Shown here: positions 37,476 through 48,285 of the stretch, piece after piece | How the letters are laid out: each line of letters starts with the position of its first letter | Numbering within the stretch: position 1 is the first letter of the stretch | Assembly (NCBI RefSeq): GCF_037975245.1 | Contig: NC_092566.1 | Location: forward strand, 11,731,501-11,795,500 | From: Apostichopus japonicus | Taxonomy: Eukaryota > Echinodermata > Holothuroidea > Aspidochirotida > Stichopodidae | Length of the DNA stretch: 64,000 bases | Direction of reading: 5' to 3' | The notes under the pieces: generated by a model | The model's input: only the letters and a program-made list of their open reading frames with translations | Database searches by the model: none | What the model was told of the DNA's origin: nothing | Program-made: the position numbers and the translations under genes

Positions 37476-38734
37476 TGTAGCATGGTGGGCTCATAATTGA
37501 CGCACTTAAGGATTTGATCAACGATTTCTATCAAGGAAAAATCAAAATCACTCAACTGTATGTGTTTTTCGTATGTGTGGTTCCTCAGAAATGTAATGAT
37601 CTCAATATATTTATTGTTCTGTGCATATGCAACGTACAATTGAGCAGAACTTGACCAAAAAATGTCTGCCGTGTGGCCCGTGTCAAGTTCTTTCATACCC
37701 CTAAATTGACACATTCGTCGATAAGCTAACTGTAGTGAAGGCTTTAGTGTACATCCATTGACTTTAGATGCTGTTTGCTATACTTTGAGCCTCTAAGCTT
37801 AGACAGATCAGGTCCCAGAGAGTAGTGTTGGAAATGTTGGTTATTTTTAGGGTGCAAGATTTCCAAATGCCCCAAAACTGAACGTACAAAACCGGGGGAA
37901 GGGTGTTAAAAGCTTAAAAATTCCACAATTTGGTCATCAAATAGCTGAAATGGATTCAAACTCATGAAATATGTAATTCTGCTTGACTGCAAAAAGTTTA
38001 GGTGGCCTGCTCTATCGTTACTAGTAATAATTGAAGGTGCGTCAATTACGGGGGTGCGTCAATTATGAAGCCTTGACTATACACTAAACTGTTTTGCGTA
38101 TATTCATTCAAGGCTGAACTCGCGTCGTGAAGTTGATTTTGGTGTAGGCCTACCCATTCCACGAAACGAATTCCGACTTCAATAGAACGGCTGACGAATC
38201 TTGGATGGCGTAAACACGAAACCGGTAGAATGTAGCGTATGTATCATAAGTAAGGTCAACATGTTATCCAAGCATTAAAAGTAAAAGTTAGGGCGTTTGC
38301 AGGGAAACCGCGTAACAAGACTTTAAGTGTCAGTGTGTAACTCAGAGTATGTCTTCGAACTATCAAGCGTTTGATACTGACGTCACGAGCAATCTGATTG
38401 GCTGAAAACTCCGTAATTGAGAACCTGTTTGGGAAAAAAAATCGCCCCCGGGAACGCTGTCCAAGACGTTTGTATCGGACAGATCCTCGGCCATGTAAAA
38501 TACAGTGGGCAAGCACATTCGTGGTAGGCAGAAACGGACTCTGAGGCATGTATATAGGCCTACAGTTTGCACGCGAGTATCATCGCATTACTGTACTCCC
38601 AGCCAATTACAGTGTACACAATCGGGTATACGGTATTTCCTACAAGTATATACCTCAGCAGTTGGTTTAATCATGGAGGCTGTTTTTACCTCCATGGTTT
38701 AATAAATCGATCAGCTGTACAACCCTCGCCCCTA
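37476..38734. other. No gene supported
   Basis: A minus frame at 37451-37714 overlaps the MITE edge. Overlapping frames at 38256-38572 on the minus strand are unrecognised. A direct repeat of GTGCGTCAATTA lies near 38,038-38,065. Confidence 0.35.
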
Positions 38735-39212
38735 TCGAAAGCCGTTTTAACATTTAATAAGGAATTTCAGATATCTCGCAATAATTTCAGATATCTCAAA
38801 ATAAATTACAGATATCTCCAATTTATTTAAGATATCTACAAATTATTGCAGATATCTGAAATTGAATTTCAGATATCTCGAAATACCAGAGAATTTCAGA
38901 TATCTGAAATTGAATTCGAGATATCTGAAATTGAATTCGAGATATCTGAAATTGATTCGAGATATCTGAAATTGAATTCGAGATATCTGAAATTCAATTT
39001 CAGATATCTGATATATAATTTCCGATATCTCGATTTCAATTTCAGATATCTGAAATAGAATTGCAGATATCTCGAATTCAATTGCAGATATCTCGAATTC
39101 AATTTTAGATATCTGAAATAGAATTTCAGATATCTCGAATTCAATTACAGATATCTCGAATTCAATTTCAGATACCTGAAAATTCCCGATTAAATGTTAA
39201 AATGGCTTTCCA
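38735..39212. mobile_element. MITE made of a palindromic AGATATCT array
   Basis: Terminal inverted repeats: TCGAAAGCCGTTTTAACAT (left) against TGGAAAGCCATTTTAACAT (reverse complement of right), followed by TTTAAT. TA dinucleotides at 38,733-38,734 and 39,213-39,214 could be a TA target duplication as in Tc1/mariner-type insertion. The interior (about 38,762-39,178) is a run of about 21 AGATATCT palindromes spaced 17-20 bp apart, joined by AATTCAATTT- or AATTCGAATT-like linkers. The open frames on both strands (38846-39058 and 38896-39144, reading ISDISNS-like repeats) are by-products of the array. Confidence 0.75.
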
Positions 39213-40616
39213 TACGTTGGAGACGATATAGCAAGGATGTCAATTACTGGCCAAATCGAATAGCAAGCGCAAAAATAGCAAGATAGGGTACGGTACTGAT
39301 GTAAAATCTGGAGAAAGACCACCAAACAACGGCTTAGCTAGGCCAATGCCTTCTTTACCAGAAGTAATTAGTATGGATTTAGTCAAAACTGGTTAATTAT
39401 AGTACGGTATTAAATTTAACTAACCCTACTCCTGTATTCTTGTGCTTTGCGCTCTAGGTGACTGTACTGTTATAACTTAGATATAATCCACAAATATCAC
39501 GGTTATAAACATTCACATAGAAACATTCCTTCCATATGTGTGGATCGATCTATATATGATATTAAGTTGTTCAAAACAATTCTAGGTATATCATTCTTAC
39601 GACGTAAAGCACACAAGCGAGTAATTTCATTTTAGTTTGGTATTGTAAACCAATGACTGTATATTTTAACATCACAAAGACCTTTAGAAAGTTTGGAATA
39701 TTTAGTATGCAGGCAGGACAATATGTTCTTGTTGCGAAAGTAGATTAATCCCGATAAAACAAACTTATTAGGTAACCCTAATGTTGTGGTGAACAGGTAC
39801 AGTTAATTACAATACATGGCTGCTTCTCTCAACCAGCCTTAGCGCCACCCCTTTAATCTGACAACTATTTATTAAATTTGAAATTCCAGAAGGTGAACGT
39901 GATTTAAGTGTTTGATGACATTGCCTTGAAGCAAAGGAATCTCTCAGTCTATGTGTTGATCAGTTTATATATATTGTATGTTTTGTTCCATGACTCATAA
40001 TGCGGTAGTATGGCCTACACAAATCGTGCAATATAAAATTCGATTATTCCCACGTTTTCCACCCCGAAATGTTGAGAAAATAATACATTTCCCAGCCTTC
40101 TTCATTTATAGAAATAAAAGCTTCTTTAATCATCTAGAGAAAGTATTACAATGATATGATACAGCCTAATCATTCTAAAAATGTGTAAATGTTTTCATTT
40201 CACATTTGTTAATATGACTGGGTTTTCAAGCTTGTCAAAACCATTTGAAGTGACATTTGTCAGAAGGGACCCATAATGGTGGGCTAGTAACATCGGCCTG
40301 CTTTGAGCTGTTTCACGTGCCTTTTTATCAGGTCTAAAACATTTTAGTGGAAATAATAACAAGTACACTGACATTACCAAAGTTAGAGGACCAAATGAGG
40401 GATATTAAATTTTTGCCCGCAGTAAGCTGTTTATGTTAAATTATTACAGAAAAGTTGGAAGCCCTGTACCTATCAGGGTAATATTGTGTGTGACCAAAAA
40501 TAATTATGTTTTTAGTGACTGATAATGGAAGCATTTCAAATAGTGCACTGCTTTCAGAAATTAGAAACTGATGTAATATGATATTTAAAGAGAGAGAAAG
40601 AGTATAGGGTTGACCT
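39213..40616. other. No gene seen
   Basis: AT-rich DNA. The minus frame at 40195-40380 has no recognised content. Confidence 0.4.
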
Positions 40617-41756
40617 CATGGGCGTCAATCCTGAGGGGGGGGGGGGGGGCGGGGGGACACGTCCCCCCGACATTTCGATGGGTGGAGGACACACTATCAA
40701 ATGTCCCCCACCCCCACACACACACACACATTTGGAAAAAGAGTAGTGTCGTGGCTCTATTTGGTTAGGGCTTACACATCTCAGGATTCATATCATCGAA
40801 TATTAGAAGTTCAGTTCTATGAAATGTCTGACAATATACATGCGCATGCATGTGCGAGGACCTGAAAATATAATAAAAGTGGTTTGTCTTGCCATCCTTG
40901 TTTCAAATTTCATAGAATTGTATTCTCGTAAACCTAGAAAAAATTTTTAACTGACACAGTCCCATTGGAAGTGTGTCACGGGTGGCATTACAAGTCATTG
41001 GTGATTTAACATGCTAGCGTATGACGACTTTTGGCCAAATTTGCGCTAAGCTCACTATACGAACTCGGATCTGGACTGTGCCTAATTAGTTAGTTATTTA
41101 AATTATTAATAATGGCGTATGAGGAAATGCACCATTTTGTGGTATGACTCCCAGGACGGCAAGTCGAGAAACTCATATGCAGTCGCGGCGGATAGCTTCC
41201 TTCGCCTATATATGTCCGGGACATTTTGGGATATCGTTCCTATAGGCCTATATCTGAGGCCCTGGGGTCATTCCTTGACCGACTTGGTGCAATATAATGT
41301 GCCCATTTCGAAGTAAATTTATTCACAGATTGTTAGTTGTCATGGGTTCGAACCAATGAGGGGTATTCTATCCTGAAACATAGGGCAAAATGGGGCTGTG
41401 GTTCCAGTTCGCCGCATCATTTGTCAACTTGCACTGGGTTCTAATGTTCATGTCAATTGGAATCACTAATAAAAAAAAATAATCCACCAAAAATTAATCC
41501 CACATGAACTTTATTGCAGATTTCCTGAGTGACGAATTTGTAATTTTCTCCCAAAATCACGCAACTAGATGGCTGCTATCCAGCCTGGCAAGTGCCATCT
41601 CCAGCGATCTGGCAGGTATTGAAATCTGAAATTTTCTTGGTACGCTGCGCGCCAACCGATGGTGGCGCTCGGCTTAGATATTACTTACAGCCGGAATACT
41701 CGAATCGATAACGTCCCCCCCCCCCCCCCGCGTTTCAAATCGGATTGATGCCCCTG
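40617..41756. mobile_element. hAT-like non-autonomous element with 8-bp target duplication
   Basis: Termini CATGGGCGTCAATCC (left) and, as reverse complement of the right end, CAGGGGCATCAATCC. Flanked by GTTGACCT at 40,609-40,616 and 41,757-41,764, an exact 8-bp duplication. Length 1,140 bp with a poly-G run next to the left end and a poly-C run next to the right end. No transposase frame; the frame at 41119-41316 is unrecognised. A partial relative lies at 470-963. Confidence 0.85.
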
Positions 41757-43560
41757 GTTGACCTTTACATTATCTGCACAATATTTTAAGTTTCAAGGCA
41801 TTATTCTATATACGCGCTTTGGTGTAGGCTACTTCTATTTTTTTCCAGTGATACCGATCATTGGTGTAGGCTACTTTTATTTGTTCGTGATACCTATGAT
41901 TCGTATAAACACTACGCACAGCCACCACATATCCTTCGTCTGATAGGCATTTGTTTCATGTGTGGTTTATAAGGTGACAAAGAAAGATAGAAGAGTATCA
42001 GGGCATGCACAATTGGCTATATGTGAACAAGTAAGTGATTGCCTATAACTTCAAAATTTAATATCGGAGTGACACCGATTTGTTAATTTGAAGGGTCGCC
42101 TGTATTTGCGAAACTAGCAACACGTGACCTTTTGTACCTGTGGAAAATTGCCAAACACCAAATATTGAAGAGATGCTAGCTGTGCGCCACTTGGTCCAAG
42201 ATGCACCTTGAAGCTATACAAGTGCAATAAATGTGGGAACATTGGTCCAGATATTGCATAGGAACATGACACTAGTAAAGACTTTCAGGACGATAATGAC
42301 GATGGAGATGTGGATGGCATAGAAATGGACATGAAAAGGTGATAGTTAATTAAACTGGGGTGACTGCATTTCCGTACAGAATATGGTAGAGACGTCAAGC
42401 TAAAACTTGGAGATGAATTAAGATTTATTATTAAAGAGAGTGTGCATGGCAATAACTTACAGATACAGTATCGGGAAAATTCTGTAATCCTCTGAAGACC
42501 TCGTTTCCTTCTCACATACACCTTCAAACCCTCCCAAGGGTTCCGAAAACTATAGATCTGCCCATGATTACTGAAGTTTGGAATGATAATGGGATACTGA
42601 GATATTCCCATCACAAAGTGGCAGGTAAAGCCTCGCATATAGTTCATTTTTCAATTTTCATGTTCCTCCGTTGGATACAAATTTCAGTGAATAGAAGGGG
42701 TGTTTTTTTTATTTATTCTTCCTTATTTGTTTGTTAACTCATTTTAAAGATATGTTTATATTTATACGGGAGTAAAAAGAAACAATCAAACATGAAATCA
42801 ATTCATTGAAAGGAAATAGATGATAGCAGTTTATTTTTGCTTTGTATAAATGTCTTACATATTATTCCGTTGAAATGTCACTATGGTAACAAAATTGGTC
42901 AAGTGAGGTCAAGTCTATTCTTTTTCTCACCGCAGGCATCCTCAAATGAAAAATTGCTTTATACAGTGTGCTACAATGTTCAAATCCAACCCCCATTCAT
43001 GAACTCCGTACTGAACTAAACAGCAGTTGTTCTCCACTTGAATTTTTAAATGGCTTCCTTGTAACTATTTTGACAATACTTATAAACGTTGCGCGACTAC
43101 TCATCATTTATCCTCGTATTTCGCTCTGTAACATAACTCTGGTTGTGAAGAGAATATGCGAGCAGACGCTCGTGTGCATTAGCTTCACTTTATTTGTATA
43201 TTGTAAAATATAGTTCTAAGTGAGGAATCGGTGGCGCCATCCGAGTACATCTTGTAAGAAATGCAAATTCCATGGTACTTATAACTCTGATTAACGTCCA
43301 AATTATGACCGATTTCGTGTTTGACCTGCGCTTACGTACAGTTCATTACCTGTACTGCGAAGAATTTGTATTTAAAAAAAAGAAGGTGATTATACTCGGT
43401 TGCAAGTCAGTTTTTCTTTGTTCCCGTGAAGTTCCCCTTTGAACTCATTGGCTTAAGATATTTTGACATGCTTATCATAGCCATGAAGCTGACAAGTCAA
43501 TTCAATAAGCTTCCTCTTGGAGTTATTGAAAAAAGTCGTTCTTCCTTAATTAGACCTATG
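41757..43560. other. No gene supported
   Basis: A 120-codon minus frame (42285-42647) has no recognised domain; the plus reading of the same DNA includes an acidic Asp-rich stretch (about 42,290-42,335). Frames at 42837-43213 are hydrophobic and unrecognised. Confidence 0.35.
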
Positions 43561-43570
43561 AATTTTGACT

Positions 43571-43735
43571 CATTGGACAACCAATGTCACATATTGTTTC
43601 TAGGGCTCTGATTGGAAGAAATAGATATATGTCAAATTAAATTGACATATATCGATTTCTCGTACTCTCATTGGACGATCAGTGTCACATGTTATTTTCT
43701 AGTGCTCTGATCCGAAGAAATCGACATATGTGAAT
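43571..43735. repeat. Two direct repeat copies around a hairpin
   Basis: Copies at about 43,571-43,637 and 43,669-43,734 share CATTGGAC, GTGTCACAT or ATGTCACAT, TTTCTAG, GCTCTGAT and GAAGAAAT (98-bp period). Between them, AAATAGATATATGTCAA (43,619-43,635) pairs with TTGACATATATCGATTT (43,642-43,658), one mismatch. Possibly a small MITE. Confidence 0.65.
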
Positions 43736-43946
43736 GACTATATACAAGCCTAGCTATGAGATTGACATTGACAACCAATTCAAATGATGCATATCAAGAT
43801 ACTGCTGGTTTTGTTTGCTGGTTCTTCCATGGTAATGGTTTCCGATTCTAGCATTTGTATGGAAATCTTGATAAAAAGACGTTGTGAACGTCATGTTTAG
43901 CTAGGCTATTCTATTTTCAACTGCTTGGGTTATGGAGCTATTAATA

Positions 43947-43950
<4 letters not shown>

Positions 43951-44021
<71 letters not shown>
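43951..44021. repeat. (TA)n microsatellite
   Basis: About 70 bp of uninterrupted TA. The IYIYIY open frame across it is not a gene. Confidence 0.97.
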
Positions 44022-44029
<8 letters not shown>

Positions 44030-44559
44030 TTAGCACGAAAACCGACATATGACACTTTAATTCCACATATGTCAAATAAATGCCACTCAAGTTTTGCCAA
44101 ACTTTTTAGTTACGATGTGGACTGTGGTCAAATTTCTCTGGAGTTAATGTACAAAAGCAGTTTCCTTCAGTACAGAGTTCATTAATGGCGGGTGTAAATT
44201 TGAAACATTGCCAGGCAGCCAATAACATATGATTCATTAAGGGTGTTTACGATGAGATATACAACTCCGTGAATTGCCGTATTTTTTCGTTGTAGTTTAA
44301 AATGTTCCTGTAAGTAAGAAGGCAAGATCACTATCGGAACCTTTCAAAAGTAAGACATGATTATACATACTGAGAAACGTGAAAAACAAAGTTTTGCGTT
44401 CAATCTAAATTACCTTGAGTCAAAAGTTAAGTCTGGCACAGTTGAAGGAAATTGACAAACTTGAGTACTGATCATGTTTCTATAGCCAATTTCGCTCGTA
44501 ACATAGAAACATGTAACAGAGAAAAAGAACATTTTGAGACCATTTGAGATAACCTGTTT

Positions 44560-45865
44560 GTAATGTTTCCTAACTATAATCATATAACGCAAGACACCAG
44601 ATAGCTGCCGTAAATCCAAGAAGCTTTATTTTAGAGATGGCGCTCTTACATAATAACTCAAAATATATTACATCCTCTCCACATTGTACTCTCCCCGTAC
44701 AAAAGTTTAACAAGAAATGACATTGCATGTTTCTCAAGGTTACATGTATGCTTATACTTGTTTAGCTCTTGTCCATTTTCAGATGGTGATCACGTCTCTG
44801 TTTACAAGTGGAGGTTTATATGTCTGAGTAACCTGCTCAGGGGGTTGCACTGCTAGTGGTTTTGTCATCTGAGTCTGTGTGGTGTAAGTGATTTAACATG
44901 ATATTGTCGTAGGGTTTTACCTACACTAACAATGTAGTTCTTCCACCTTTTTGGCGATAACTTCCCGTAAGAACTTTTCTTTTCCTCTCCTGGTATTTTT
45001 GACCTGACCTTTTCCCCCACACTGAATACTGTTATAGTCATGCATGATGTATCATGACTACGAGTTTGCCTGCGTATTGTTGCTCTTTAGTTTCTTTTGA
45101 AGCATCAGGTTTTAAATAAATATTGTGTTTGGAGCATATCTGAATAAATCATATGGTTAACTCCAAGTGGTAGATTGTAGAGTGATGTGATAAGACAATG
45201 GAAAGATGTATATACGGTGTTGCAGGGAAATCTTGGGATTCCCAAATTGGTCATTCAACCGATACCTTCTCAGGGCAATTTCACTATTGCACGCTTCTTT
45301 CAGCAGCACCGTTGATTGCTGGATGTTATATGGAGGACAAAATGTGTGGATTACCCCATTTCTACTAAAAAATAACTGAAACTCCTCAGACCTAACTTGG
45401 GGCCGTTGTCTGATACTAACTCCGCTGGGACCCCAAAGATAGCAAACTAACCTCTTAAAACCTCACTCATGGTTTTGCACTAGTGGTGGACGATATGATC
45501 TCCACGTAAATTGATCCATTTACTGTACTGTCTATTATAAAACAATGTGAGCCCTCTCCAAGAGCCTTCTGGTTTGGGACTACGGAATTTAAAAAAACTT
45601 TGGCGAATCATTTTGCTAATGCTGCACATACTTCACAGATCTTTACTTCCTTCTCAATCCCCTCATCAAACTTGGGATACTAAAAATAGCTCCTTGTTAC
45701 AGATTTCAACCTCACCATTCCGGTGTGCTCTGGGTTCAGTCTCTGTCTCAAGTTTGGAGGGATGACGATCCTCAACCCTCCGAAAAGGCAACCCTGATCT
45801 ACAATTAATTCGTATCTTATACTGTCATGCCCGTTGATATAGATTTGTAGTATTACACCTGTCAA
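44560..45865 (-). pseudogene. Ty3/gypsy-type LTR retrotransposon, integrase to 3' LTR fragment
   Basis: On the minus strand the first frame reads GGLRIVIPPNLRQRLNPEHT, then RSYF, a stop (TAG at about 45,680) where a tryptophan is expected, YPKFDEGIEKEV and CEVC. This is the HHCC zinc module of a retrotransposon integrase. Downstream, FGVPAELVSDNGPK (about 45,395-45,440) is the second catalytic Asp region (DNGP). Further on the frame breaks repeatedly. A purine run (ACGGGGAGAG) then TGTGG near 44,690-44,700, followed by AATAAA (about 44,625), suggests the polypurine tract and 3' LTR start. No target duplication or 5' part was found. Confidence 0.72.
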
Positions 45866-46123
45866 TAACTCAGTGTTCTTCCACTCTGATATTGAAAGCA
45901 GCTCACGGTATAGGGTCGCAATCTGTCTACAAACATATAGTAAAGGAAAAGAAAAGATAATGTTCTCTTTTATATCAGTCAGAAGATGCTGTGTTTTGAC
46001 CTACCCTTTGCATTCCATATTTTGCAACTGGTACAGATTCTGAGTCTACAGTTAGTGGTGCTTGTAAGACCCTAATACTGACTTAATTACTTGCAATTAC
46101 AGGTGCTCTACTTGCTCTTTCCA

Positions 46124-46695
46124 GGGGACAAACTAAAACGAATGACAGCGAATGACCGAATGACAATTGAGGACAACGAAGGACAGTGTTGGGAAAAGAT
46201 AGAATGATTAACGGAGTGGAGAAAATCCAGTTATTGGTTTTCTGCGCGAAAATGATTTGAGGAAAATTGCATGTTATACGTGGTTGCAGGGTTTTGGTAG
46301 AATTTATGGATGGAAACCACAGGGAAAGTTTTTGTGTGAGAATGCGCTTGAGTGCTGTGCTTTTTACAGTCTGTAGATTTATATAGAAAGATAACTGAAG
46401 CCGTTTCAAGATTATAATTGTTAGTTTCTACCAATTAATATCGGAAAAATGACGTTAAATTTACTTTTTTTAAATCAGACTTACAATTTCGCTTACTATA
46501 AGGTGCGTTTTTATCTTGTCCCGTACTTTACTAGATCTAGATACCCACGAAGCTCTGAACTGTGATATCCGGTTGAAGCAAATGTCTGTGCTGTCATTAC
46601 TGTCATTCGTTTTAGTCAACGCAATTTTTTAGTGTGTACAACATATTGTCATTCGTTATGTGTAACGCAATTGTCATTCGTTTTAGTAACACCCC
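46124..46695. mobile_element. MITE with 6-bp target duplication
   Basis: The left end GGGG-ACAA-ACTAAAACGAATGACA and the reverse complement of the right end, GGGG-TGTT-ACTAAAACGAATGACA, match except for four bases. The flanks are TTTCCA at 46,118-46,123 and 46,696-46,701. The CGAATGAC word is repeated inside both ends (an extra inverted copy ends at 46,616). 572 bp, no transposase. The superfamily is not clear from the termini. Confidence 0.75.
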
Positions 46696-46701
46696 TTTCC
46701 A

Positions 46702-46900
46702 GTGCTGGTGGTAGCAGTATAAGTGCAGGACTCTCATAGCACTTTGTAGGTGCTGGTATAGTTAGCACCTTTAAGAGTGCTGTTGATAGCACTTAGGGTG
46801 CTGTTCCGCTCAGGGCTCTTGGAAAAGTGCTGCAAAATAGCACTCTAAGCGCTGTTTTCAGCACTTGGGTTTTAGAGTGTTATACTAGTACCGCTGCTTA
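46702..46900. repeat. Repeats of AGTGCTG / CAGCACT words
   Basis: GTGCTGGTGGTAGCA, TAGCACTTTGTAGGTGCTGG, AGAGTGCTG...TAGCACT and similar words recur in both orientations, giving several possible hairpins. Ends not defined. Confidence 0.5.
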
Positions 46901-47234
46901 ATGGTACGTCGTGTTGTAGTCGTACCCTTGCCCTCGAAAGTGCCCTTCCAACTGCAACAGTTTACAAAAATTGATTGGCCGGCTGCATTTACCGAATTTC
47001 CAACGTTCAGTGTAAATGTAGTTTTGCTTCCTTAGCTAGGGATAAGTAAGTATGGTGTTTTGTTCGTACATACACAACGAAAGCTGGATAAGTGTGGGGT
47101 AAGGCCACACATAGTTATGTAACTAGTACGCCTTGAACGTGACTTTATAATAATATACAAAGTCGGATTTCGCGGTAAGTGACGCCATGAGTAGCAAACT
47201 GATTGATCAATTACATTGAAATTTGATTGGTCAA

Positions 47235-47375
47235 TCTATTCAACTTAAGTAAAATACAACTGTGCTTAAGTAAAATGCAATCCTACTTTAAGTAAAATGC
47301 TTTTCTTCTTAAGCAAAATGGCTTCTCAATTTAACTTAAGCTAAATTGCATTTTAAATAGAATTTAGCTTAAAGG
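47235..47375. repeat. Cluster of CTTAAGTAAAATGC repeats
   Basis: AACTTAAGTAAAATACAA, CTTAAGTAAAATGCAATCC, TTTAAGTAAAATGC and CTTAAGCAAAATGG follow each other with about 20-25-bp spacing, then two inverted TTAAGCTAAATT / AATTTAGCTTAA copies. Possibly one end of a degenerate MITE. Confidence 0.55.
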
Positions 47376-47984
47376 GTGTGAAGACTCGCGCAAAAGGAAA
47401 CGTCTTATGCCGGTAATCTGACCTAGTTTCGAATGAGGTGTAACAGAAGTGTTAGACACCACCATCGAACCCAGAAAATACACACACAGCTTGTTACCGT
47501 CGGTAATTAGACACTCGTACAGTCAATACATACAGCTACGGTCAATACCCATAACACAGTGTACATAGCTACGGTCAATACCCACAACACAGTGTACATA
47601 GCAGCGATGGACATCTAAGGTCTAGATAAAAGATAACAAGGTATCACGTTTCATTACTGTCTGCATTTTGTAACGACAAGAAAAAACTTCACTTGCAAGC
47701 AATGGAAAGTTAACTTTTTTAGAGGGAGGCACAAAGTTTTGGGCGAGTCTTCAATGCCTTTAACATGTTGTGGGTATGCATCCCCTCACACTATCGTGTT
47801 GGCGGTAACCTATCCCCACATAATCTTGTCCGGCCATTCATTTATTGGTCATAAAACCTGGATTATAAGCAAACAAGAGCCGAAAGGCACCATAGTTCCT
47901 TGCCTTTAAGATTATTTTGTACAAGAGGAGTTGTGAGGGAAGGCATGTGCCTCTTGAACATGGTTAACACAATTTTGGCTGAAC
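47376..47984. other. No gene seen; short direct repeat
   Basis: ACGGTCAATACCCA with ACACAGTGTACATAGC occurs at about 47,535-47,567 and 47,571-47,602. No gene. Confidence 0.5.
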
Positions 47985-48285
47985 TAATGAGCGCACCCTT
48001 CCAGTGCATCATGCCCAAATATGTGGCTTTTGTCAGATTAATTTGTGATAAGGTATTGTATCTACTTCGGAGAACAGTTTTGTGACCTTGAGTGACCTTT
48101 ACCAAGGTCCAAATAAAGTTGGCCTAACTTATGAATTCTTCGTCCCCACCAACACATCATGTCTGAAAATATGGCTTTTATCAAATTAATCTGTGAAGAG
48201 ATATTGTCTTTTATTTTCATCGAAAAACAGTTTTCTGACCTTTAACACGGTCCGAATAATTTTGGCTTAAGATCCACAGACCAAC
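47985..48285. repeat. Two tandem copies of about 150 bp
   Basis: Both copies contain CATCATGCCCAAATATGTGG or CATCATGTCTGAAAATATGG, then CTTTTGTCA/ATCA, ATTAATTTGTGA/ATTAATCTGTGA, GAGAACAGTTTTGTGACC or AAAACAGTTTTCTGACC. Small open frames here (47863-48105, 47900-48085) are within the repeat. Confidence 0.6.

Noticed and set aside
38762-39178. Regularly spaced repeats that could suggest a CRISPR array
   Set aside because: The repeat is an 8-bp palindrome with short, non-unique linkers, and the DNA is eukaryotic with terminal inverted repeats. It is a MITE.
41340-41370. GGGTTCGAACC word like a tRNA T arm
   Set aside because: It lies inside the hAT-like element with no A box, no acceptor stem and no terminator nearby.
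42285-42647. 120-codon minus frame
   Set aside because: Ser/Pro-rich with no recognisable domain; the opposite strand looks at least as protein-like.
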